64,000 bases of DNA from Sisyra terminalis (taxonomy: Eukaryota; Arthropoda; Insecta; Neuroptera; Sisyridae). Location of the stretch: contig OY292280.1 in the NCBI GenBank assembly GCA_958496175.1, forward strand, positions 3,720,001 through 3,784,000. Direction: 5' to 3'. Under the pieces are notes generated by a model. It did not search any database. It worked only from the letters and a program-made list of their open reading frames with translations, and was not told the origin of the DNA. A program made the position numbers and the translations under genes. Each line of letters begins with the position of its first letter. Within the stretch, counting starts at the first letter, position 1. Shown piece by piece: positions 1 through 10,983 of this stretch.

Positions 1-206
1 CTCAAAAATTTCCAATGCGGTCATACATCTTTTCCGATCGTAACATGGAGCTCCTAAGGTTAAAATTTTGCCGGAAAATTCCAATTAAATCTTTTGATCT
101 AATGGTCACCACAACGATTTTCATGGAATTTTCCGGCAAAATTTTAACCATAGGTGCTCCATGTTACGATCGGAAAAGATGTAAAACCACATTGGAAATC
201 TTTTAG
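1..206. repeat. long inverted repeat (hairpin), left edge of window
   Basis: The left arm (about 12-83) and right arm (about 124-195) are reverse complements with few mismatches. In the 59-bp core (25-83 against 124-182) I count two mismatches, around a spacer of about 40 bp. Homology continues toward position 1 and 206, so the repeat may extend beyond the window. The arm carries the block TTCCGATCGTAACATGGAGC. Relatives of this block recur at about 315-360, 1300-1375 and 47500-47560, so the hairpin is two opposed copies of a dispersed repeat end. The 63-codon reading frame across it is a by-product of the hairpin, not a gene. Confidence 0.85.
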
Positions 207-309
207 GCCCTTGATCCTTTTTTTAAAGAAAACAAATTTGTATTTAAGTACCACAATAAGAGAATTTTAAATATCGAAAAAACCATTAACGATATCGAAA
301 AACTTAGGT

Positions 310-480
310 TTTATTGGATTTATGTTTCGATCGTAACGTAATACAGCTATGGTGTGAATTTCATCGAGAAATTCGACAAATAATTTTTTGGAAAAAATCG
401 ACGTACATTTGGTCGACGAAATGAAATTTCTGAGAAGTGGAAAAAAAAAGATTTTCCCCTTAAGCTTTTCCGGGACCAAA
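310..480 (+). repeat. dispersed repeat end module
   Basis: The stretch around GATCGTAACGTAATACAGCT and the following CTATGGTGTGAATTT matches the end module of the hairpin at 1-206. It also matches 47500-47570 in the same orientation and 1300-1375 in the opposite orientation. With the module at 1375 it brackets the tRNA-headed element at 690-1375. The minus-strand reading frame here has no coding character. Confidence 0.5.
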
Positions 481-684
481 TTTACACCATCGATAGAGTA
501 ATTCAATAGCTATCGAATGAGCCTACTATCGTTAACCTACGATCGATACTTTTCGCTACAAATGGCTTTAAAGTTGGAAAAAGTGAAAAAAAACACCAAT
601 TTAGGCCTATTTTGGGGATTCTTCAGAATTTCTGCCGGAAAATTTTCGCCAAAAAATGAAAAATTATATAATTAAAAATGATTT

Positions 685-880
685 TTAGGCTTCTCGGAGC
701 GTAGCTAAGCCATTCCCGAAATCCCATTTTACTAAATTCGAAAAATCGAGGTCCCCCCCCCAAAAAAAAAACGCAAAAAATTGACTTTAGGATAAGTTTT
801 TTATGCCTCCCATGACGTAACTAAGCCATTCCCAGAATCCTACTTCCCGAAAATCGAAAATTCGGTCATTTTTCGGGAAT
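685..880. repeat. two-copy tandem repeat, period about 116 bp
   Basis: The block containing CTAAGCCATTCCC with a following CGAAAATCGA-type stretch occurs at about 707 and again at about 823. It is a degenerate tandem duplication. A reverse-complement relative occurs near 47990-48020 inside another copy of the same dispersed element. A run of nine C followed by ten A separates the copies. Confidence 0.6.
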
Positions 881-1375
881 GACGTCATTGGGTGGCGACG
901 TATGTGTGACGTCATATAAATGAAAATGAGTGACGTCACAAAACCATTGAGGCATTGACCAAAAATAAAATGAAAAATTTATTGCCTCATCGATCAATCG
1001 ATCATTTCCAACCCCGAAAGGCTGGAACTGTTCGATCGAATATTTCGATGATACAATGTCTGGAATTAATTATTAATGTTAATTAGTGATATTATAAGCT
1101 GTAAGGAAGAGAAATCAATTATTAGAAATTATAAAAATCCGGGACCAATCGGGATGCGAACCAGGGACCTCGACTCCGAACAACAGCGACGGCGACCAAG
1201 ACGACTCGGCTATCAGATGATATATGTAAATGACGTTAAAACTCATATATGAACAATTCTTATGAGATTTGTGGAAAATCGAAAATTTTTTTCGATCGAA
1301 GGAATTGGAATTTTCCAAAAATATTTTAACCATAGCTGCTCCATGTTAAAGTTGGAAAATTTGAATTAAGACATT
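690..1375 (-). mobile_element. dispersed non-autonomous element with tRNA-like core, copy 1
   Basis: Read on the minus strand, 1130-1215 contains a B-box-like GGTTCGCATCC and an A-box-like ATAGCCGAGTCG. A body with the landmark CAGCCTTTCGGGGTT follows. The same order of landmarks is found on the plus strand at about 47490-48030: end module, tRNA-like core, CTTATAATATCA, CAGCCTTTCGGGGTT, TGACGTCA. The two copies thus define a dispersed family. No reverse transcriptase or transposase is visible, so this is a SINE or SINE-like composite. Element ends are approximate. Confidence 0.6.
880..938. promoter_or_regulatory. cluster of three TGACGTCA palindromes (CRE/ATF-like)
   Basis: Exact TGACGTCA octamers sit at 880-887, 907-914 and 931-938. 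Further copies occur at 47914-47921, in the sister element, and at 63449-63456. The octamer is the classical CREB/ATF binding palindrome. Its location in a repeat with no adjacent gene makes function doubtful. Confidence 0.3.
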
Positions 1376-2127
1376 GCAACATTTTAAGTTCCTTGATCCT
1401 TTTTTTCGAAAAAAACAAATTTGCATTTCAAAGGAGTTTCTTCAGAAAATAAAAATTTATATATAAAAAAACGATAAGGACTTCAAAAAGTTGAGATATT
1501 TTTCGATATTGGCTTTATCGAATTGTACGATAAACTATCGAAAAATATTGAACTTACCTTCCTTACCTCATCGTTGCATTATCTTAACTTTTCTTTGTAT
1601 TCTTATTCTGAAATATAAAATTCAAGAGGAGGGGTGCGGAAAATCGAACTGAAACAATATATTCAATTAAAATAAATTTATTAATGTTAAATGTCAATAC
1701 AATTTATAATAAGTTACAATATTAGTTTTTCCATTATTACAAGAGTTTATATAATTTATGTAAAAGTATAAATTATTACAATCATATAGGAATATTAAGT
1801 TAATAAAAGATTTTGCATTTTCTGATATTCTAATTATTTATCACTTAAACCACTTAATCACTTCACATTCACTGAATTATTGAAACACAATTTACAGCAC
1901 AGATTGATGTAGTAAATCCATTAGTGATCAATTGTGGAAATGATATCCCTCAGGAATTTGATTGATGATTCTCCAACGATCCGCATTTATTCCTCAAACG
2001 TCCATTTGGAAATGATGAACAACTCAACTCCAATGAATAATTTTCCATTGTCATCGGTCAGCTTCTTTTGGAACGAAAAATTTCAATTAGAAAAATATTT
2101 GGAGGTCTCAAAAGTACAGCGACTTAC
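1376..2127. other. AT-rich sequence, no gene recognised
   Basis: This stretch is low in GC with no convincing long reading frame. The 85-codon plus-strand frame at 1934-2191 overlaps the better-supported minus-strand exon candidate at 2128-2209 and is probably chance. If that exon is real, this would be its downstream intron or decayed continuation. Confidence 0.4.
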
Positions 2128-2209
2128 CAATCATTTATCTCCCAAAAAGATGATACATTTTTCAGCGCAAAAACAATGTCTTGGTCCTTAGGTTCTTGGT
2201 AATTTGGAT
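2128..2209 (-). CDS. isolated exon-like segment, possibly ABC transporter (ABCC-like)
   Basis: Minus-strand reading shows a strong acceptor (poly-T then CAG at 2210-2212) and a perfect GTAAGT donor just below 2128. They bracket 82 bp open in one frame with codon-like composition. The frame enters with two bases of a split codon and leaves after two bases. The decoded peptide includes DIVFALKNVSSFWE. The pattern hydrophobic-x-N-V-x-x-x-W resembles the first beta strand ahead of the Walker A loop in ABCC-type (MRP) nucleotide-binding domains. No compatible neighbouring exon, Walker A or signature motif was found in the window. It may be one exon of a gene reaching leftward, an exon trapped among repeats, or a pseudogene fragment. 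Family assignment is a weak inference. Confidence 0.3.
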
Positions 2210-2394
2210 CTGAAAAAATATAATTTATTATTATTTAAACAAATTGTACTTTCTAGGTACATTAACTTGAAAATGGGGAACATATGGCGCAGCCCATTTA
2301 CATAATTTCCATAATGAAACAATGGTTGCCAAACTTCTGCATTTATTAACAAAAACGGATAATTGCAAGATTGCTTTTCCTGAAAAGTGTTATT

Positions 2395-2760
2395 TTTTCA
2401 AAAATTCAGAAAGGACAATTTTCAAATACATAAAAAGGATATAAGAGATGGATTGTGTTCGCAGGAATATTACTGCTCATTTAAGACTGAATCATTCTTA
2501 AGCTCCACTCCCAGTGGCTTACATTTGCAGATGATTTCATTAGATAATTCTCTGTATAAATTCTTTTTAAATGTATTTTAAAAATACATTTTTGTCACTC
2601 ATTAGTTATTTAATCGTTGGAAACTATCTACAAAATTAACAGAAAGTACATATAACCTAAGATAAACATTGCGCCCATATCTAAAATTTCATAATAAATA
2701 TTACCTGTTTTACATTTATTTGATTCGATTCTGATTTTGTAAAGTTAAGATGTAACATTA
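2395..2760 (+). repeat. satellite monomer fragment plus element tail
   Basis: Bases 2395-2500 match part of the satellite monomer (AAAGGACAATTTTCAAATAC, then ATAAAAAGGATATAAGAGAT). They run into a non-satellite tail with the landmark CTCCCAGTGGCTTACATTT at about 2505-2525. A diverged copy of this tail lies at about 46520-46700 in the same orientation, right of the main array. The satellite therefore seems linked to a specific flanking sequence, as expected if it belongs to a larger element. Confidence 0.6.
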
Positions 2761-2877
2761 GCCATCAATTCAAACAAACATAACATTAAAAATTAAATTT
2801 ATTTGGATAAAGTAACATCAATTATGAACTAATAACATTCAAAAATTAGCTGTCACATTGACTTATTTTGTATCTCC

Positions 2878-3025
2878 ATCTATGCTAGAACGAGTGAACT
2901 CTTGACATGTATGTCAACAAAACCACCTTAAGTTTTTAGTGCCACCTATGAGTCAGGTGGATGTACTTACAGCTTCCAACAAAATTCGAAACACATTTTA
3001 GGGTTGTCTTAAATCAAAATTTTAA
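2878..3025 (+). repeat. candidate left terminal inverted repeat of satellite-bearing element
   Basis: This block, including AGTGCCACCTATGAG and GCTTCCAACAAAATTC, matches the reverse complement of 46866-47015. Similarity continues through GAGTTCAC, CTTAAG and the GCCACCTATGAG core, but the arms are clearly diverged. The two arms face each other across the whole satellite region. It could equally be two unrelated insertions of one short element in opposite orientation. Confidence 0.5.
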
Positions 3026-3235
3026 ACAATTCGAATTATCAACAAATAAGAATTGTAAAAAAAGCAATAATTTAAAAACTGAATTATGAACTTACTGCGG
3101 TTGATTTTTCACAACTAAGAGATTAAATGAGTACATGGAAAATGGACGAAATTGAACAAACTAACAATGGAAAAATCCCAACAGAAATTTAAAACCTTAC
3201 GAACATGCTGCGCAAATTAGATCGAAAATGTTTTA
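3026..3235. other. AT-rich junction between inverted repeat and satellite array
   Basis: Non-repetitive AT-rich sequence with no reading frame of note. It connects the candidate terminal repeat to the first divergent monomer. Confidence 0.5.
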
Positions 3236-3450
3236 TGAGGGATGATTTTTTTCTTGAAAATTAGGTAGAATATTTTAGACTAAATCATCCTTAATAGTAT
3301 TGCATAAAAATAGTTACCATTTATTGGCTAAATCCTTGGAAAATTAAATCGGGAATTTAAGGAGGTGAAAACGCTTGCAAAAAATTAGCCTAAGAAACGG
3401 CCATTTTCGAGAGATGACTTTTCCTTATAACAGCTAATTTTCGCAACGGA
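3236..3450 (+). repeat. left edge monomer, divergent subtype
   Basis: The first monomer carries TTCTTGAAAATTAGGTAGAA, TTAATAGTATTGCATAAAAA and AGTTACCATTTATTGGCT, which are absent from interior monomers. It is matched by the last monomer at 41885-42142. It also carries the class 2 half (GCAAAAAATTAGCCTAAGAA) seen sporadically inside the array. Confidence 0.85.
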
Positions 3451-5891
3451 TTATTAAACAATGTCCTTACGTGAGATGTGGAGTGAGAAAATTTTTATCC
3501 TGTGTGCAAAAGAACACCCGCAATATCGTTTCAAAGTTTCAAAAAGGACAATTTTCGAGTGCATAAAAAGGATATAAGGGATGTTTTGTTTCGCCAAAAT
3601 TGAAATGCATATTACAAATTAAATCATCCTTAACCACTATGCAAAAAACCATAAGCATTGGTTTACTAGATCCTTGGAAAATTAAATTGGGAAATTAAGG
3701 AGGTGAAAACGCTTGCACCAAATTGGCTTGAAAAAAAGGACATTTTTGAGGGGCGACTTTTTCTTATAACCGCTACTTTTCGCAACGGTTTATTAAACAA
3801 TGTCCTTACGTGAGATGAGGAGTGAAAAAAATTTTATCCTGTGTGCTAAAGAACACCCGCAATATCGTTTCAAAGTTTCAAAAAGGACAATTTTCGAGTG
3901 CATAAAAAGGATATAAGGGATGTTTTGTTTCGCCAAAATTGAATTGCATATTACAAACTGAATCATCCTTAACCACTATGCAAAAAATCATAAGCATTGG
4001 TGCACTAGATCCTTGGAAAATTAAATTGGGAAATTAAGGAGGTGAAAACGCTTGCACCAAATTGGCTTGAAAAAAAAGGTCATTTTTGAGGGGCGACTTT
4101 TTCTTATAACAGCTAATTTTCGCCACGGATTATTAAACAATGTCCTTACGTGAGATGAGGAGTGAAAAAATTTTTATCCTGTGTGCAAAAGAACACCCGC
4201 AATATCGTTTCAAAGTTTCAAAAAGGACAATTTTCGAGTGCATAAAAAGGATATAAGGGATGTTTTGTTTCGCCAAAATTGAATTGCATATTTCAAATTG
4301 AATCATCCTTAACCACTATGCAAAAAATCATAAGCATTGGTGCACTAGATCCTTGGAAAATTAAATTGGGAAATTAAGGAGGAGAAAACGCTTGCACCAA
4401 ATTGGCTTGAAAAAAAGGTCATTTTTGAGGGGCGACTTTTCCTTATAACAGCTAATTTTCGCAACGGATTATAAAACAATGTCCTTACGTGAGATGTGGA
4501 GAGAAAAAATTTTTATCCTGTGTGCAAAAGAACACCCGCAATATCGTTTCAAAGTTTCAAAAAGGACAATTTTCGAGTGCATAAATAGGATATAAGGGAT
4601 GTTTTGTTTCGCCAAAATTGAATTGCATTTTACAAATTAATTCATCCTTAACTGCTATGCAAAAAATCATAAGCATTGGTTAACTAGATCCTTGGAAAAT
4701 TAAATTGGGAAATTAAGGAGGTGAAAACGCTTGCACCAAATTGGCTTGAAAAAAAGGTAATTTTTGAAGGGCGACTTTTCCTTATAACAGCTAATTTTCG
4801 CCACGGATTATTAAACAATGTCCTTACGTGAGATGTGGAGTGAAAAATTTTTTATCCTAGGTGCAAAAGAACTACCGCAATATCGTTTCAAAGTTTCAAA
4901 AAGGACAATTTTCGAGAGCATAAATAGGATATAAGGGATGTTTTGTTTCGCCAAAATTTAATTGCATTTTACAAATTAAATCATCCTTAACCACTATGCA
5001 AAAAATCATAAGCATTGGTTCACTAGATCCTTGGAAAATGAAATTGGGAAATTAAGGAGATGAAAACGCTTGCACCAAATTGGCTTGAAAAAAAAGGTCA
5101 TTTTTGAGGAGGGACTTTTCCTAATAACAGCTAATTTTCGCAACGGATTATAAAACAATGTCCTTACGTGAGATGTGGAGAGAAAAAATTTTTATCCTGT
5201 GTGCAAAAGAACACCCGCAATATCGTTTCAAAGTTTCAAAAAGGTCAATTTTCGAGAGCATAAATAGGATATAAGGGATGTTTTGTTTCGCCAAAATTGA
5301 ATTGCATTTTACAAATTAAATCATCCTTAACCACTATGCAAAAAATCATAAGCATTGGTTTACTAGATCCTTGGAAAATGAAATTGGGAAATTAAGGAGG
5401 TGAAAACGCTTGCACCAAATTGGCTTGAAAAAAAGGTCATTTTTGAAGGGCGACTTTTCCTTATAACAGCTAATTTTCGCAACGGATTATTAAACAATGT
5501 CCTTACGTGAGATGTGGAGAGAAAAAATTTTTATCCTGTGTGCAAAAGAACACCCGCAATATCGTTTCAAAGTTTCAAAAAGGACAATTTTCGAGTGCAT
5601 AAATAGGATATAAGGGATGTTTTTTTTCGCCAAAATTGAATTGCATTTTACAAATTAAATCATCCTTAACCACTATGCAAAAAATCATAAGCATTGGTTT
5701 ACTAGATCCTTGGAAAATGAAATTGGGAAATTAAGGAGGTGAAAACGCTTGCACCAAATTGGCTTGAAAAAAAGGTCATTTTTGAAGGGCGACTTTTCCT
5801 TATAACAGCTAATTTTCGCAACGGATTATTAAACAATGTCCTTACGTGAGATGTGGAGTGAAAAATTTTTTATCCTAGGTGCAAAAGAACT

Positions 5892-8800
5892 CCCGCAATA
5901 TCGTTTCAAAGTTTCAAAAAGGACAATTTTCGAGTGCTTAAAAAGGATATAAGGGATGATTTGTGTCGCCAAAATTGAATTGCATATTACAAATTGAATC
6001 ATCCTTAACCACTATGCAAAAAATCATAAGCATTGGTTCACTAGATCCTTGGAAAATTAAATTGGGAAATTAAGGAGATGAAAACGCTTGCACCAAATTG
6101 GCTTGAAAAAAAAGGTCATTTTTGAGGAGGGACTTTTCCTTATAACAGCTAATTTTCGCAACGGATTATTAAACAATGTCCTTACGTGAGATGTGGAAAG
6201 AAAAAATTTTTATCCTGTGTGCAAAAGAACACCCGCAATATCGTTTCAAAGTTTCAAAAAGGACAATTTTCGAGTGCATAAAAAGGATATATGGGATGTT
6301 TTGTTTCGCCAAAATTGAATTGCATATTACAAATTAAATCATCCTTAACCACTATGCAAAAAATCATAAGCATTGGTTCACTAGATCCTTGGAAAATTAA
6401 ATTGGGAAATTAAGGAGATGAAAACGCTTGCACCAAATTGGCTTGAAAAAAAAGGTTATTTTTGAGGAGGGACTTTTCCTTATAACAGCTAATTTTCGCA
6501 ACGGATTATTAAACAATGTCCTTACGTGAGATGTGGAAAGAAAAAATTTTTATCCTGTGTGCAAAAGAACACCCGCAAAATCGTTTCAAAGTTTCAAAAA
6601 GGACAATATTCGAGTGCATAAAAAGGATATAAGGGATGTTTTGTTTCGCCAAAATTGAATTGCATATTACAAATTAAATCATCCTTAACCACTATGCAAA
6701 AAATCATTAGCATTGGTTCATTAGATCCTTGGAAAATTAAATTGGGAAATTAAGGAGGTGAAAACGCTTGCACCAAATTGGCTTGAAAAAAAAGGTCATT
6801 TTTGAGGGGCGACTTTTCCTTATAACAGCTGATTTTCGCAACGGATTATTAAACAATGTCCTTACGTGAGATGTGGAGTGAAAAATTTTTTATCCTAGGT
6901 GCAAAAGAACTCCCGCAATATCGTTTCAAAGTTTCAAAAAGGACAATTTTCGAGTGCATAAAAAGGATATAAGGGATGTTTTGTTTCGCCAAAATTGAAT
7001 TGCATATTACAAATTGAATCATCCTTAACCACTATGCAAAAAATCATAAGCATTGGTTAACTAGATCCTTGGAAAATGAAATTGGGAAATTAAGGAGATG
7101 AAAACGCTTGCACCAAATTGGCTTGAAAAAAAGGTCATTTTTGAAGGGCGACTTTTCCTTATAACAGCTAATTTTCGCAACGGATTATTAAACAATGTCC
7201 TTACGTGAGATGTGGAGAGAAAAAATTTTTATCCTGTGTGCAAAAGAACACCCGCAATATCGTTTCAAAGTTTCAAAAAGGACAATTTTCGAGTGCATAA
7301 ATAGGATATAAGGGATGTTTTTTTTCGCCAAAATTGAATTGCATTTTACAAATTAAATCATCCTTAACCACTATGCAAAAAATCATAAGCATTGGTTTAC
7401 TAGATCCTTGGAAAATGAAATTGGGAAATAAGGAGGTGAAAACGCTTGCACCAAATTGGCTTGAAAAAAAGGTCATTTTTGAAGGGCGACTTTTCCTTAT
7501 AACAGCTAATTTTCGCAACGGATTATTAAACAATGTCCTTACGTGAGATGAGGAGTGAAAAAATTTTTATCCTGTGTGCAAAAGAACACCCGCAATATCG
7601 TTTCAAAGTTTCAAAAAGGACAATTTTCGAGTGCATAAAAAGGATATAAGGGATGTTTTGTTTCGCCAAAATTGAATTGCATATTACAAATTAAATCATC
7701 CTTAACCACTATGCAAAAAATCATAAGCATTGGTTCATTAGATCCTTGGAAAATTAAATTGGGAAATTAAGGAGGTGAAAACGCTTGCACCAAATTGGCT
7801 TGAAAAAAAAGTCATTTTTGAGGGGCGACTTTTCCTTATAACAGCTGATTTTCGCAACGGATTATTAAACAATGTCCTTACGTGAGATGTGGAGCGAAAA
7901 ATTTTTTATCCTAGGTGCAAAAGAACTCCCGCAATATCGTTTAAAAGTTTCAAAAAGGACAATTTTCGAGTGCATAAAAAGTATATAAGGGATGTTTTGT
8001 TTCGCCAAAATTGAATAGCATATTACAAATGGAATCATCCTTAACCACTATGCAAAAAATCATAAGCATTGGTTCACTAGATCCTTGGAAAATGAAATTG
8101 GGAAATTAAGGAGATGAAAACGCTTGCACCAAATTGGCTTGAAAAAAAAGGTCATTTTTGAGGAGGGACTTTTCCTTATAACAGCTAATTTTCGCAACGG
8201 ATTATTAAACAATGTCCTTACGTGAGATGTGGAAAGAAAAAATTTTTATCCTGTGTGCAAAAGAACACCCGCAATATCGTTTCAAAGTTTCAAAAAGGAC
8301 AATTTTCGAGTGCATAAAAAGGATATATGGGATGTTTTGTTTCGCCAAAATTGAGTTGCATATTACAAATTAAATCATCCTTAACCACTATGCAAAAAAT
8401 CATAAGCATTGGTTCACTAGATCCTTGGAAAATTAAATTGGGAAATTAAGGAGATGAAAACGCTTGCACCAAATTGGCTTGAAAAAAAAGGTCATTTTTG
8501 AGGAGGGACTTTTCCTTATAACAGCTAATTTTCGCAACGGATTATTAAACAATGTCCTTACGTGAGATGTGGAAAGAAAAAATTTTTATCCTGTGTGCAA
8601 AAGAACACCCGCAAAATCGTTTCAAAGTTTCAAAAAGGACAATATTCGAGTGCATAAAAAGGATATAAGGGATGTTTTGTTTCGCCAAAATTGAATTGCA
8701 TATTACAAATTAAATCATCCTTAACCACTATGCAAAAAATCATAAGCATTGGTTCACTAGATCCTTGGAAAATTAAATTGGGAAATTAAGGAGATGAAAA

Positions 8801-10983
8801 CGCTTGCACCAAATTGGCTGGAAAAAAAGGTCATTTTTGAGGGGCGACTTTTCCTTATAACAGCTGATTTTCGCAACGGATTATTAAACAATGTCCTTAC
8901 GTGAGATGTGGAGTGAAAAATTTTTTTTCCTAGGTGCAAAAGAACTCCCGCAATATCGTTTCAAAGTTTCAAAAAGGACAATTTTCGAGTGCATAAAAAG
9001 GATATAAGGGATGTTTTGTTTCGCCAAAATTGAATTGCATATTACAAATTGAATCATCCTTAACCACTATGCAAAAAATCATAAGCATTGGTTAACTAGA
9101 TCCTTGGAAAATGAAATTGGGAAATTAAGGAGATGAAAACGCTTGCACCAAATTGGCTTGAAAAAAAAGGTCATTATTGAGGGGCGACTTTTCCTTATAA
9201 CAGCTAATTATCGCAACGGATTATTAAACAATGTCCTTACGTGAGATGTGGAAAGAAAAAATTTTTATCCTGTGTGCAAAAGAACACCCGCAATATCGTT
9301 TCAAAGTTTCATAAAGGACAATTTTCGAGTGCATAAAAAGGATATAAGGGATGTTTTGTTTCGCCAAAATTTAATAGCATATTACAAATTAAATCATCCT
9401 TAACCACTATGCAAAAAATCATAAGCATTGGTTCACTAGATCCTTGGAAAATTAAATTGGGAAATTAAGGAGATGAAAACGCTTGCACCAAATTGGCTGG
9501 AAAAAAAGGTCATTTTTGAGGGGCGACTTTTCCTTATAACAGCTAATTTTCGCCACGGATTATTAAACAATGTCCTTACGTGAGATGAGGAGTGAAAAAA
9601 TTTTTATCCTGTGTGCTAAAGAACACCCGCAATATCGTTTCAAAGTTTCAAAAAGGACAATTTTCGAGTGCATAAAAAGGATATAAGGGATGTTTTGTTT
9701 CGACAAAATTGAATTGCATATTACAAATTAAACCATCCTTAACCACTATGCAAAAAATCATAAGCATTGGTACACTAGATCCTTGGAAAATTAAATTGGG
9801 AAATTAAGGAGGTGAAAACGCTTGCACCAAATTGGCTTGAAAAAAAAGGTCATTTTTGAGGGGCGACTTTTCCTTATAACAGCTGATTTTCGCAACGGAT
9901 TATTAAACAATGTCCTTACGTGAGATGTGGAGTGAAAAATTTTTTATCCTAGGTGCAAAAGAACTCCCGCAATATCGTTTCAAAGTTTCAAAAAGGACAA
10001 TTTTCGAGTGCATAAAAAGGATATAAGGGATGTTTTGTTTCGCCAAAATTGAATTGCATTTTACAAATTAATTCATCCTTAACTGCTATGCAAAAAATCA
10101 TAAGCATTGGTTAACTAGATCCTTGGAAAATTAAATTGGGAAATTAAGGAGGTGAAAACGCTTGCACCAAATTGGCTTGAAAAAAAAGGTCATTTTTGAG
10201 GGGCGACTTTTCCTTATAACAGCTAATTTTCGCCACGGATTATTAAACAATGTCCTTACGTGAGATGTGGAGTGAAAAATTTTTTATCCTAGGTGCAAAA
10301 GAACTCCCGCAATATCGTTTCCAAGTCTCAAAAAGGACAATTTTCGAGTGCATAAAAAGGATATAAGGGATGTTTTGTTTCGCCAAAATTGAATTGCATA
10401 TTACAAATTGAATCATCCTTAACCACTATGCAAAAAATCATAAGCATTGGTTTACTAGATCCTTGGAAAATTAAATTGGGAAATTAACGAGGTGAAAACG
10501 CTTGCACCAAATTGGCTTGAAAAAAAAGGTCATTATTGAGGGGCGACTTTTCCTTATAACAGCTAATTTTCGCAACGGATTATTAAACAATGTCATTACG
10601 TGAGATGTGTAGTGAAAAAAATTTTATCCTGTGTGCAAAAGAACACCCGCAATATCGTTTCAAAGTTTCAAAAAGGACAATTTTCGAGTGCATAAAAAGG
10701 ATATAAGGGATGTTTTGTTTCGCCAAAATTGAATTGCATATTACAAATTAAATCATCCTTAACCACTATGCCAAAAATCATAAGCATTGGTTCACTAGAT
10801 CCTTGGAAAATTTAATCGGGAATTTAAGGAGGTGAAAACGCTTGCAAAAAATTAGCCTAAGAAACGGCCATTTTCGAGAGATGAATTTTCCTTATAACAG
10901 CTAATTTTCGCAACGGATTAATAAACAATGTCATAACGTGAGATGTGGAGAGAAAAAATTTTTATCCTGTGTGCAAAAGAACA
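5892..10983 (+). repeat. 5,092-bp higher-order repeat, copy 1 (15 monomers)
   Basis: Diagnostic variants recur exactly 5,092 bp later: GGATGATTTGTGTCGCC at 5953 and 11045, AGGATATATGGGATG near 6285 and 11377, and identical 261-bp frames at 7273 and 12365. I noticed only two substitutions when reading the copies side by side: GTATATAAGG at 7981, and TTTTTTTTCC for TTTTTTATCC near 8925. The copy starts just after the ACTCCCGC/ACACCCGC difference at about 5891. Within it, a nested 6-monomer unit of about 2,036 bp is repeated (6291 against 8327). Confidence 0.9.

Noticed and set aside
1115..1210. Functional tRNA gene on the minus strand
   Set aside because: A- and B-box-like words are present, but no cloverleaf with paired acceptor stem could be drawn, and the region continues into a dispersed repeat.
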